This document shows, piece by piece, positions 26,628-33,991 of a stretch of 64,000 nucleotides of DNA. The notes under the pieces are model-generated. The model was not told the DNA's origin. It made no database searches and saw only the letters and a program-made list of their open reading frames with translations. Location of the stretch: positions 130,128 to 194,127 of the forward strand of contig CAWUKT010000003.1 in the NCBI GenBank assembly GCA_963923035.1, written 5' to 3'. Source of the stretch: CAWUKT01 sp963923035. Lineage in GTDB: Bacteria > Bacteroidota > Bacteroidia > J057 > JADKCL01. The translations under genes and the position numbers were made by a program. How positions within the stretch are numbered: the stretch's first letter is position 1; each line of letters opens with the position of its first letter.

Positions 26628-26658
26628 CAAATATAGTAAAATCAGAAGCGGGGACAAG
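26628..26658 (-). promoter_or_regulatory. Promoter of the gldJ gene
   Basis: On the minus strand TTG (26655-26657) is followed after 19 bases by TATATTTG (26635-26628), an exact -7 consensus. Transcription would begin near 26622, giving gldJ its own promoter behind porP. Confidence 0.55.
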
Positions 26659-27670
26659 GCAAACTTCTATGTTTGAAGGTGTTTCGCTTGTTCCGCTCAA
26701 ACTCCATGACGACCTGGATCTCGTGGGAACCTCCGGAGAGTCCGTTGGTGAGACGAGAGACTGTATAATCGTAGGAATATCCGACGGAGAAGATACCTTC
26801 TTTGAAGCCAATCAAACCGGCAACAGCATCGCTGGCGATGAAATCGCCGTTGAAGTTGTTGTAGTTGGTACGCCACCAGACTCCGAAAATCATCGGATCA
26901 ATGTTGACGTAGGTACCCAGATTGACTTGGTTGAAGTTGCGTTGTGTCATGAAGAGGAAGGCAGGGGAAATGGTGACAGACTCCGGATCATTGACCGGCC
27001 CCGCCGGGATTTTGACGCCACCGGTCAAAGTGAAGCGACGTGGTAGCCGGTTCGCGGATGAAGGGGCGGCACCGAGGAGCGATTGGGTGGGCTCATTGAG
27101 GTGGTGAGCCGAGAATGCCAACCAAGCGTAGCGATTGTAGTAGGCAGCTCCGAAGTGTACATCTGCCCGGAGGTCACCGTTGGCCGGTGGCACTTCCTGT
27201 GTGGCACGGATAAATCCTTCGCGGGGATCAATCTGGTCTCCAAACCGCAAACGGGCGAAGTCAATGCTCGCCTGTTCTACGCCAGCGCCGAGTCCCAAAC
27301 GGATAAACTGGGGACGGGCACGGGTTCCAAACTGGATCGCGTAGGAATAATTAAGATTGATAACTGTTTTTTGGAGGTTGCCTTCACCAGCTCGATCAGA
27401 GTGGATGATGACTCCCGCTCCGTGATTGGAATTGCCAATGGGTTGGTCGTAGGTGACAACCGTTTGGCGGAAGGAACCGGGAATGGCCACCCATTGGGCT
27501 CGGTATCCCATGGATACGCGTGGGCCGAGTGCCGCTCCGGTAAATGCAGGATTCAGTAACGGTTGGTTCGCATAGAACTGTGTGTACTGAGGATCCTGGG
27601 CTTGTGCTTCACCAATACCCACTCCGAAGAGCAGGCACAGCACCAGTAACCTGATAATGCCTCTGTTCAT
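26642..27670 (-). CDS. PorP/SprF family type IX secretion system outer-membrane protein
   Basis: A 342-residue beta-barrel protein. A signal peptide ends at GEAQA, and the mature start QDPQYTQFYANQPLLNPAFTGA is the family signature. It is followed by RVSMGYRAQWVAIPGSFRQTVVTYDQP. The C-terminal region (GFKEGIFSVGYSYDYTVSRL and GSHEIQVVMEF) is also typical. PorP/SprF proteins associate with the T9SS and with gliding adhesins such as SprB, anchoring cargo or helping its secretion. It lies directly upstream of the GldJ-like gene on the same strand. Bacteroidota usually carry several such genes, so this may serve one particular client, plausibly one of the giant proteins in this window. Confidence 0.93.
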   Translation of the reverse strand: MNRGIIRLLVLCLLFGVGIGEAQAQDPQYTQFYANQPLLNPAFTGAALGPRVSMGYRAQWVAIPGSFRQTVVTYDQPIGNSNHGAGVIIHSDRAGEGNLQKTVINLNYSYAIQFGTRARPQFIRLGLGAGVEQASIDFARLRFGDQIDPREGFIRATQEVPPANGDLRADVHFGAAYYNRYAWLAFSAHHLNEPTQSLLGAAPSSANRLPRRFTLTGGVKIPAGPVNDPESVTISPAFLFMTQRNFNQVNLGTYVNIDPMIFGVWWRTNYNNFNGDFIASDAVAGLIGFKEGIFSVGYSYDYTVSRLTNGLSGGSHEIQVVMEFERNKRNTFKHRSLPCPRF

Positions 27671-28067
27671 AACTCAGTGCCAAGTTTTTACAATCTATCG
27701 CCACGATTGGCTAATGGTTTAAAACCGGTCAAAGATTCCGCCCAGATATCTTCAATCGATTTCAATATAGTAATTTTTACGATAGTTCTGCGCCAGTTTT
27801 TAGGGGTGAACAAGATCAATAATCCTTTTTATTCACGTTCCTGGAGCCCCTTTTTACAGGGACAAAGAGCCTTCAAGATAAGTCTTTTTTTCGAAAATGA
27901 TAGGACCATTTGATTTTTTACATCCCTCATCGACGCGTTTAAAAGCCATTGTTCTACCAGCAGACAGTCACAGGGCCGATTCTCCTTCACAATGTTAATT
28001 TTTTCTAACACCCCCCGGCCCATCCTTTTTATTGTGCTTTCCCGATTGCATGTCCTAAATTAGGTGT
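27671..28067. other. Divergent intergenic region, porP / sdaAB
   Basis: About 400 bases between two divergently transcribed genes. I see no gene. It should hold both promoters; a possible sdaAB promoter (TTG at 28032-28034, TAAATTAG at 28056-28063) is the only candidate I can point to. Confidence 0.5.
28032..28063 (+). promoter_or_regulatory. Possible promoter of sdaAB
   Basis: TTG at 28032-28034 and TAAATTAG at 28056-28063 with a 21-base spacer resemble the Bacteroidota promoter, but the -7 box has A instead of T at its seventh position. It ends four bases before the start codon. Confidence 0.35.
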
Positions 28068-28745
28068 ATGTCTGACCGTTCCAGCATTTTCGACATGATC
28101 GGTCCGGTAATGATCGGACCATCAAGCTCCCACACCGCCGGTGTGGTGCGCATTGGAAGGGTCGCCCGCCAGATTCTTGGTGAGCAACCCGATACCGCCC
28201 ACATTACCTTCTACAACAGCTTCGCGCGTACCTATGAAGGACACGGAAGCGACCGCGCGGTACTCGCCGGCCTCCTCGATCTCGAAACCGACGATGAGCG
28301 GATTCGACGGACGCCCGAGATCTCGAAGAAGGTCGGTATGAATTACCAATACAGAGCGGTCACAAATGCCTCCGCATTTCACCCCAATACCATCAAGATC
28401 AAGGCCAATTCGGGTCGGGAATCGGTAGAAATTATGGGCATTTCCCGGGGCGGTGGGCTGATTTCCATCATCGAAGTCGATGGATTCCGCTGTAATTTTA
28501 CCGCCCAGCAACATACCCTCATCGTTTCGGCCCAGGATGTTCCCGGCTCGGTCGCGTTTATTGCCACCGTTTTGAACTCAGAATCCTGTAATATTGCTAC
28601 GATGACTGTGGATCGGCGGGGCAAAAGCGACCTCGCCCGCCTGGTGATCGAGATGGACTCCGGAATCCGACCGCTGGCGGTCAAGTACATGGAAAGCCAG
28701 GACTGGATTGCCCGGGTCATTTACATACCGAATATCACGATTTAA
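28068..28745 (+). CDS. sdaAB: L-serine dehydratase, beta subunit
   Basis: The beta chain of the iron-sulfur L-serine deaminase that converts serine to pyruvate and ammonia. The 225-residue protein begins with the substrate-binding pattern FDMIGPVMIGPSSSHTAG, followed by HITFYNSFARTYEGHGSDRAVLAGLL. It ends in an ACT domain (about residues 150-225, LIVSAQDVPGSVAFIATVLNS), the usual regulatory element. The alpha chain that carries the cluster cysteines is not encoded here, so it must lie elsewhere. Only four bases separate it from the TolC-type gene, implying co-transcription. Confidence 0.94.
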   Translation: MSDRSSIFDMIGPVMIGPSSSHTAGVVRIGRVARQILGEQPDTAHITFYNSFARTYEGHGSDRAVLAGLLDLETDDERIRRTPEISKKVGMNYQYRAVTNASAFHPNTIKIKANSGRESVEIMGISRGGGLISIIEVDGFRCNFTAQQHTLIVSAQDVPGSVAFIATVLNSESCNIATMTVDRRGKSDLARLVIEMDSGIRPLAVKYMESQDWIARVIYIPNITI

Positions 28746-28749
28746 AACC

Positions 28750-30126
28750 ATGCGAATTCTCCTCCTCGCAATCGGAATTTTTCTTTTACTCCCCTCCTAC
28801 TCCACAGCCCAAATCAAGCTGAGCTTACCCCAATGCCTGGAAATTGGGGTGGAAAACAACCTGGGAGCCCGTCAAGGCATCAACTCCGTGACCAGCGCCG
28901 AGATCAACCTGATCCAACGGAAATTTGAATTTCTCCCTAACCTCAACTTTGGCCTGACCGCAACCCGCAACATCGGCCAGACCATCGACAACTTCACCCA
29001 GCAGATTGCCTCCTCGCCCACCACGGCGGTTCCGGGCATTTCCTCCTCCTTCACCCTCTTCAATGGATTTTCCCGCTGGAACAACCTGAAATCGGCCAAA
29101 TACGACATCGAAGCAGCTCAGTACACGCTGGAGGATTTGAAAAATGACATTCGCTTGAATGTGGCCACCGCCTATTTTGCGACCATTTTTGCGAAGGAGT
29201 CAGAGAAAATCGTGCAGGAAAGGGTGGATTTGGTGGCCAAACAATTGGAGCGGAGCCAGCGGTTGCAGAAAGCGGGACAAGCCACGGAAGGCGATGTCCT
29301 CCTCGTGGAAGCCCAGTTGGCGACGGAACGGACGGCCCTCGTCAACGCGACCAATACCTACGAAAGTAGCCTCCTCAACCTGATTTTGGCCCTGAACCTG
29401 GACCCGACGGATACCTATGAATTGGCCATGCCCGATCTGGAAGGGGTATTTGTGGAACCGGGCATGCCGAACGTGGAATCGGTCCTGACCAGCGCCCGGG
29501 AGAACCATCCGGGCTTGCAAGCGGCCCAGGCCCGCATCCGTACCAGCGAATTGCAAAACAAGATTGCCCAGGCCGCCTATTATCCGACGTTGACTTTGTC
29601 TTACAATATGGGGTCGTTCTACTCCTCCAACGCCCGTGAGGCCACGGGCTTCGAGATCGACAGCCTTGAAGGCATCCGAATTGTCTATGGCCCCACCATT
29701 CCCCTGTTCACCCAATTCGGCAACAACTTCGGCCAGGGCGTTTCCCTCTCCCTCAACGTCCCCATTTTCAACCGCTACCAGGCCCGCAATCAATTTTTCC
29801 AATCCCGCCTCAACATCGACAATACGGTCCTTAACTACGAAATCGAGCGCAATGGCGTCTACCAGGAGGTCATGCGGGCCTACCAGGATGCCAAGGCCGC
29901 CAAAGCGCGCCTTGATGCCAGCGAAACCCAGTTGATTGCGACCCAAAAGAGCCTGGCCTACGCCGAACAAAGGTCCGATGCCGGGCTCCTCAACTCGTAC
30001 GAATTCCTCGAAATCCTGAATAACAATACCAACGCGGCCAACGAACTCTTGCAGGCCCGCTACGATTACGTCCTCAAACGCAAGGTACTGGAACTCTACC
30101 AGGGCCGGAAACTCGAATTTGAATAG
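28750..30126 (+). CDS. TolC-family outer-membrane efflux channel
   Basis: A 458-residue protein with a signal peptide (MRILLLAIGIFLLLPSYSTAQ) and two related halves rich in long helices, as expected for the TolC trimer: LSLPQCLEIGVENNLGARQGINS at the start, then a second helical repeat around LQAAQARIRTSELQNKIAQAAYYPTL. It forms the channel across the outer membrane and periplasm for an export complex. The start at 28750 gives the signal peptide directly; an upstream in-frame ATG would overlap sdaAB. The membrane-fusion protein follows after three bases, so they form an export pair. No inner-membrane pump gene follows. Confidence 0.93.
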   Translation: MRILLLAIGIFLLLPSYSTAQIKLSLPQCLEIGVENNLGARQGINSVTSAEINLIQRKFEFLPNLNFGLTATRNIGQTIDNFTQQIASSPTTAVPGISSSFTLFNGFSRWNNLKSAKYDIEAAQYTLEDLKNDIRLNVATAYFATIFAKESEKIVQERVDLVAKQLERSQRLQKAGQATEGDVLLVEAQLATERTALVNATNTYESSLLNLILALNLDPTDTYELAMPDLEGVFVEPGMPNVESVLTSARENHPGLQAAQARIRTSELQNKIAQAAYYPTLTLSYNMGSFYSSNAREATGFEIDSLEGIRIVYGPTIPLFTQFGNNFGQGVSLSLNVPIFNRYQARNQFFQSRLNIDNTVLNYEIERNGVYQEVMRAYQDAKAAKARLDASETQLIATQKSLAYAEQRSDAGLLNSYEFLEILNNNTNAANELLQARYDYVLKRKVLELYQGRKLEFE

Positions 30127-30129
30127 GGT

Positions 30130-31488
30130 ATGAGCAAGCAAAAGAAAAAACGATCCCCGGTCCGCTGGGTCATCATCATCGGAGCCGTCGGTCTGGTGGC
30201 CTTCTTCTACGTGTTCCTAACGCGGGGAGAAGACGTGGTGCAGGTGACCGTAGAGACCGCCGAAATTCGGACTGTAGTGGCCTCGGTGAGCGAATCCGGC
30301 ACCATCGAACCGGTGGTGGAAGTGGCCATCGCGGCGGATGTATCAGGGGAAGTGGTGGAAATGAAGGGGAAAGAAGGGGAAAAAGTCGAGCAAGGTGATC
30401 TCCTGGTGACCATTCGGCCGGACAATTACCAATCGGCATTGGAACAGGCCCGGGCTGCCGTCAATGGAGCTGTGGCCGGCGAATTGCAGGCCAAAGCCAG
30501 CGTGGAGACGGCCCGCAGCACCTACCTCCAGGATTCCGCCAACTTCAAGCGCAGCGATGCCCTCTACCAACAGAAAGTCATTTCTCAGGCCGAATGGGAA
30601 GTCGCCCGCCTCGCCTTGATGGTGTCCCGCTCGAATTTCAACGCGTCCAAAGCCAGCCGGGAAGCCTCCAAATTCCAGGTTGCCAGTTCCCGCGCCTCCC
30701 TGAACCAGGCCCGCAATAACCTCGACCGGACCAATATCTTTGCGACCATGACCGGCACCCTCACCCGCGTCAATGTCAAGCAAGGGGAACGCGTTGTGGG
30801 AACGCTGCAAATGGCCGGTACGGAAGTCCTCCGCATCGCCGACCTCTCGGAAATGCGCGTCACCGCCAATATCAACGAAAACGACATCCGGTTCCTGCGC
30901 ATTGGGGATTCGGCCCATATCGAAGTCGATGCCTTCGGGGAACGCATTTTCAAAGGCACCGTCACGGACATCGCCTATTCTCCTGGCGGCGACGATCCCC
31001 TCGCACAGGCCACTTCCACCGATCAGATCACCAATTACGAGGTCAAGGTCCTCATCGAGCGGAAGTCCTACGCGACCGATTCCGATCTGATGCGGGAATT
31101 GCCCGCCCACCAAAGCCCCTTCCGGCCGGGCATGAGTGCCCAGGTCGAGGTCTTTACCGACCGCAAAGAGGGCCAGGTCGCCATTCCGATCCAGGCCGTG
31201 ACCATCCGTCGACCGGAAGGTGAAGACGAAACCGCGGATCCTGAGGAAGTCGTATTCGTGTTTGAGAATGGTCGGGTCAAGAAGGTTCCCGTCAAGACGG
31301 GCATCAATGATGACAAGTACATTGTCGTGGAGGAAGGCCTGACAGCTGGGATGCAGATCGTCACCGGACCTTATAAGATGCTGAGCAAGGACCTGAAGGA
31401 TGGGATGATGGTGAAGGAAAAGCGGGAGAAGAAAAAAGAGAACGAAGAGAAAACAGAAGGGGAAGAGGCTTCGGAAGAAAGTAAATAA
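30130..31488 (+). CDS. RND/ABC-type efflux membrane-fusion protein
   Basis: A 452-residue periplasmic adaptor (HlyD/MacA family). One N-terminal membrane anchor (about residues 12-28) is followed by the lipoyl-like half-domain (VEVAIAADVSGEVVEMKGKEGEKVEQGDLLVTI), a long coiled-coil hairpin with Ala/Gln-rich helices (about 95-200), then the second lipoyl half (FATMTGTLTRVNVKQGERVVG), a beta-barrel domain and a membrane-proximal domain. The C-terminal 35 residues are Lys/Glu-rich and probably disordered. It bridges the TolC-type channel to an inner-membrane transporter. MacB-type permease or RND genes usually come next; here a terminator and a convergent gene follow instead. Confidence 0.92.
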   Translation: MSKQKKKRSPVRWVIIIGAVGLVAFFYVFLTRGEDVVQVTVETAEIRTVVASVSESGTIEPVVEVAIAADVSGEVVEMKGKEGEKVEQGDLLVTIRPDNYQSALEQARAAVNGAVAGELQAKASVETARSTYLQDSANFKRSDALYQQKVISQAEWEVARLALMVSRSNFNASKASREASKFQVASSRASLNQARNNLDRTNIFATMTGTLTRVNVKQGERVVGTLQMAGTEVLRIADLSEMRVTANINENDIRFLRIGDSAHIEVDAFGERIFKGTVTDIAYSPGGDDPLAQATSTDQITNYEVKVLIERKSYATDSDLMRELPAHQSPFRPGMSAQVEVFTDRKEGQVAIPIQAVTIRRPEGEDETADPEEVVFVFENGRVKKVPVKTGINDDKYIVVEEGLTAGMQIVTGPYKMLSKDLKDGMMVKEKREKKKENEEKTEGEEASEESK

Positions 31489-31512
31489 GAAAGCATCTCC
31501 TTTAGAGAATAA

Positions 31513-31541
31513 AAAGGCGGCTCACCGATGTGGGCCGCCTT
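31513..31541. terminator. Terminator between convergent genes
   Basis: AAGGCGGC and GCCGCCTT form the stem, with A-rich and T-rich flanks. It can act in both directions, for the efflux operon and for the T9SS gene at 31560-33185. Confidence 0.75.
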
Positions 31542-31559
31542 CTTTGTTTTTTCCTGATG

Positions 31560-33185
31560 TTAGTTCAGGATCATTTTTCGGGTCGCCACCACCTGGCCAT
31601 CTGTCACCAGTTGGTAAAGGTAAAGGCCCGCGGGCAATTCGCCTGCTTCCAAGGAGATGCTTCCCGCATTCTCCGCCAACGCCACCTGGCGCACCACCTG
31701 GCCGGAAACGTCCAGGATCAGGAGGGAAGCACTGGCCGTCGATTCACCCAGGCGGTAATCGATCTGCGTCCGGTCCTCAAACGGATTCGGGAAGTTCTGG
31801 CCCAGCCAGATTCCAGACTCGAGGACAGGACTGTGACTCCACTTGGCGGAAGCGCCCGAGACCAGCAGGAAGCCATAATCCCCCAACTGGCTCCAAAAGC
31901 CATTTGTACCGGCATACCGGTAAGGTCCGCAGTCGGCCTGCGTCCGAATTGCCGTCAGGTAATAACCGGGGGTCAGGTCCGCCCCTTCCAATTGCACGGA
32001 ATATTCGTCGTCATTGCCGTAGTCCGCATGGAACGTCATCGGCACCCAGGACCAGCCCCCATCGGAGGGCTGAAGGCCATTGCAGGAAACCGCCGAGGTG
32101 GCGCCACAATAGTGGTAGCCCAACCATACCTTGATCCCGCTACCGGGGCTGCCGACATTGGTGCGGCCATTCATCCATACCCGGCTGTAATAGTCAACCG
32201 ATCCGTTGACATCCACCTGAGCCGTCCCAGGCCACTGCAAATTGGACCAGCCTACCGTTGGGGAGGCATCGAAAGTTCGGGCGTTGACCGTGAGGGTGCC
32301 TGAACCGGCGCCATTTTGCCCCCAGACATCGCCTCCGGCACCACTTTGGCCCCCGAACGTATACACGCCCGTACCCACCTGGAAGCGGCTCGCGAAATAG
32401 TAGGTTCCGGCCGAAAGGCCGGAGATCGTGGCCGCATATTCATCGTCGTTGCCGTAATCGGCATTGAAACTGGCCGGAATCCACGTCCAACCGGCCGCAA
32501 TCGGCGCTACATTGGCGCTGTTGACGCCGATCCAGGCCTTGACCTGCGGATGGCCACCGGTCGTGGTATTGGTGAAAGCGTTGGCCCAGGCCCGGGCGTA
32601 AATCGTTGTGGCCCCACATTCGTCGATGGTGGCACTGCCCGGGAACTGGACATTGGCCCATCCCACCAAGGGATTCAGGCTGAAATCATAGCGGTAATTC
32701 AGGCCGTAGGCGGCGTAGCCGTACACTTCCACATCGAAGCCGGAAGCGGCGGGGTAGACATCGACACTGTTCGGCACATTGGTGCCGGGGATGTTATCGG
32801 TGACTTCGAGCCAAGAGCTGCCGAGGTCCACCGACAACCACAACCGCGGCGTATAGCCGGATGAATTGTCGACAGCGTTGATCAAGACCATGCCATCGCC
32901 ATCGGCGGAGATGCATTTTTCGTAGAAAGACAAAAAGGAGAAGTCGAAGACCTCCACCCAATTGTTGGAGTTGACAGGCGCGCGCCAAAGTTTGTTGGTG
33001 GGCAAGTCAATGTTGAATTGCCAGCCTTCGACATCGGCCAGGTAGGCCTGGCAATTTGCCAGTTGAGGGCTCCCACAGGGATTTTGAAAAGTGGGGCTGC
33101 ACGAGAAGGTTTGGTTCCAAAAGTTTTGGGCATTTCCCAGCGTGCAAAAGCCGAGAAACAGGCCCAGAATGATCAATCTTTTCAT
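31560..33185 (-). CDS. T9SS-sorted protein with twin carbohydrate-type modules
   Basis: A 541-residue secreted protein. Signal peptide (residues 1-19, ending TLGNA), then a unique region of about 150 residues. Two copies of one module follow (about 175-310 and 312-440). Each begins W(A/S)N(V/L)Q(F/W)PG, contains YxRxWxNxxTN and an AWIG or VWLG stretch, and carries W(T/S)W(I/V)P followed by F(N/H)ADYGNDDEY. Modules of this look accompany secreted starch-active and other enzymes, so a carbohydrate-binding role is a guess. The last 80 residues are a T9SS sorting domain (LGQNFPNPFEDRTQIDYRL, LPAGLYLYQLVTDGQVV). No catalytic domain is evident. Confidence 0.85.
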   Translation of the reverse strand: MKRLIILGLFLGFCTLGNAQNFWNQTFSCSPTFQNPCGSPQLANCQAYLADVEGWQFNIDLPTNKLWRAPVNSNNWVEVFDFSFLSFYEKCISADGDGMVLINAVDNSSGYTPRLWLSVDLGSSWLEVTDNIPGTNVPNSVDVYPAASGFDVEVYGYAAYGLNYRYDFSLNPLVGWANVQFPGSATIDECGATTIYARAWANAFTNTTTGGHPQVKAWIGVNSANVAPIAAGWTWIPASFNADYGNDDEYAATISGLSAGTYYFASRFQVGTGVYTFGGQSGAGGDVWGQNGAGSGTLTVNARTFDASPTVGWSNLQWPGTAQVDVNGSVDYYSRVWMNGRTNVGSPGSGIKVWLGYHYCGATSAVSCNGLQPSDGGWSWVPMTFHADYGNDDEYSVQLEGADLTPGYYLTAIRTQADCGPYRYAGTNGFWSQLGDYGFLLVSGASAKWSHSPVLESGIWLGQNFPNPFEDRTQIDYRLGESTASASLLILDVSGQVVRQVALAENAGSISLEAGELPAGLYLYQLVTDGQVVATRKMILN

Positions 33186-33231
33186 GAATTGTAGTCTTCG
33201 GGTGAAACTTGAATGGGTTGATAATGAGCTA

Positions 33232-33262
33232 CAAAAATACGAACCAAATACTTCGTGTCAAA
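33232..33262 (-). promoter_or_regulatory. Bacteroidota-type promoter
   Basis: On the minus strand TTTG (33262-33259), a spacer of exactly 19 bases, then TATTTTTG (33239-33232). Both elements match the consensus perfectly. It drives the T9SS protein gene at 31560-33185 with a leader of about 40 bases. Confidence 0.7.
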
Positions 33263-33329
33263 ATAACACTTATGGGATTGGAGAATATGAGAAATGAATC
33301 GATTGAGATGAGAGAGGTAAGATCAGTCC

Positions 33330-33905
33330 CTAGGGAAAGTCGACATTTCGATAAATAGAGGACAGTGGGATGGAGAAACCAAGGGAATCCAATGTCAAGT
33401 GGGCCTCCAATCCGAGGTTAGAGCCAAAGACCCATATTCCTTCTTCGTTGAGGAAATATTTTTCAACGACAGGTTTCTCCTGATTCACCAGTATATACTC
33501 ACGAAAAGAGGGAATGCTACGGTAGTTCTGAAACTTCTCGCCCCGGTCATAGGCTTCGGTCGATTTGGATAGAACTTCAACAATGACAAGAGGGTTAATT
33601 ACGGTGTCATTGCGATCATCTTCATATTCTTCTCCTCCACAAATGACCATCAAATCAGGGTAAACATAAGCGTTCTCGGACTGGATTGCGCACCGAGCAT
33701 CACTGGTTAAAATCGAACAATCTCCTTCTCCAATTCTGGTTCCTAGAGCAACGATCATGTTAGCAGCGAGTTTTGAATGCGCAACCGTCCCTCCTGACAT
33801 CGCCACAATGCGACCATTGTGGTACTCCAATTTTTCCACCGACTCCTCAGCCATGCGGAAGTATTCTGCCTTGGAAATGAAGGGTGTCTTCTTCGCCGTT
33901 TCCAT
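33330..33905 (-). CDS. Uma2 family (PD-(D/E)XK-like) protein
   Basis: A 191-residue protein of the Uma2 family, which adopts a restriction-endonuclease-like fold. Visible motifs are AEYFRMAEESVEKLEYHNGRIVAMSGGTVAHSKL at the N-terminus, then the core YVYPDLMVICG and VIVEVLSKSTEAYDRGEKFQNYRSIPSFREYILV, in which the Asp of YPDL and Glu of VEVLS are candidate metal ligands. Members are abundant in cyanobacteria and Bacteroidota and no physiological role is settled. It lies on the same strand as nuoM, 86 bp downstream of it, but a hairpin between them probably separates the transcripts. Confidence 0.88.
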   Translation of the reverse strand: METAKKTPFISKAEYFRMAEESVEKLEYHNGRIVAMSGGTVAHSKLAANMIVALGTRIGEGDCSILTSDARCAIQSENAYVYPDLMVICGGEEYEDDRNDTVINPLVIVEVLSKSTEAYDRGEKFQNYRSIPSFREYILVNQEKPVVEKYFLNEEGIWVFGSNLGLEAHLTLDSLGFSIPLSSIYRNVDFP

Positions 33906-33934
33906 ATCATTAAATATAGCGAAATCTAAACAGA

Positions 33935-33956
33935 AACCCCGGCTCGCGCCGGGGTT
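33935..33956 (-). terminator. Hairpin after nuoM
   Basis: AACCCCGGC pairs with GCCGGGGTT around a four-base loop. On the minus strand it is followed by TTCTGTTTAG, so the U-tract is poor; it may be a weak terminator. Confidence 0.5.
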
Positions 33957-33991
33957 CCCTATAATTTCAGACAGACGTCAGTGCTTGGCAA

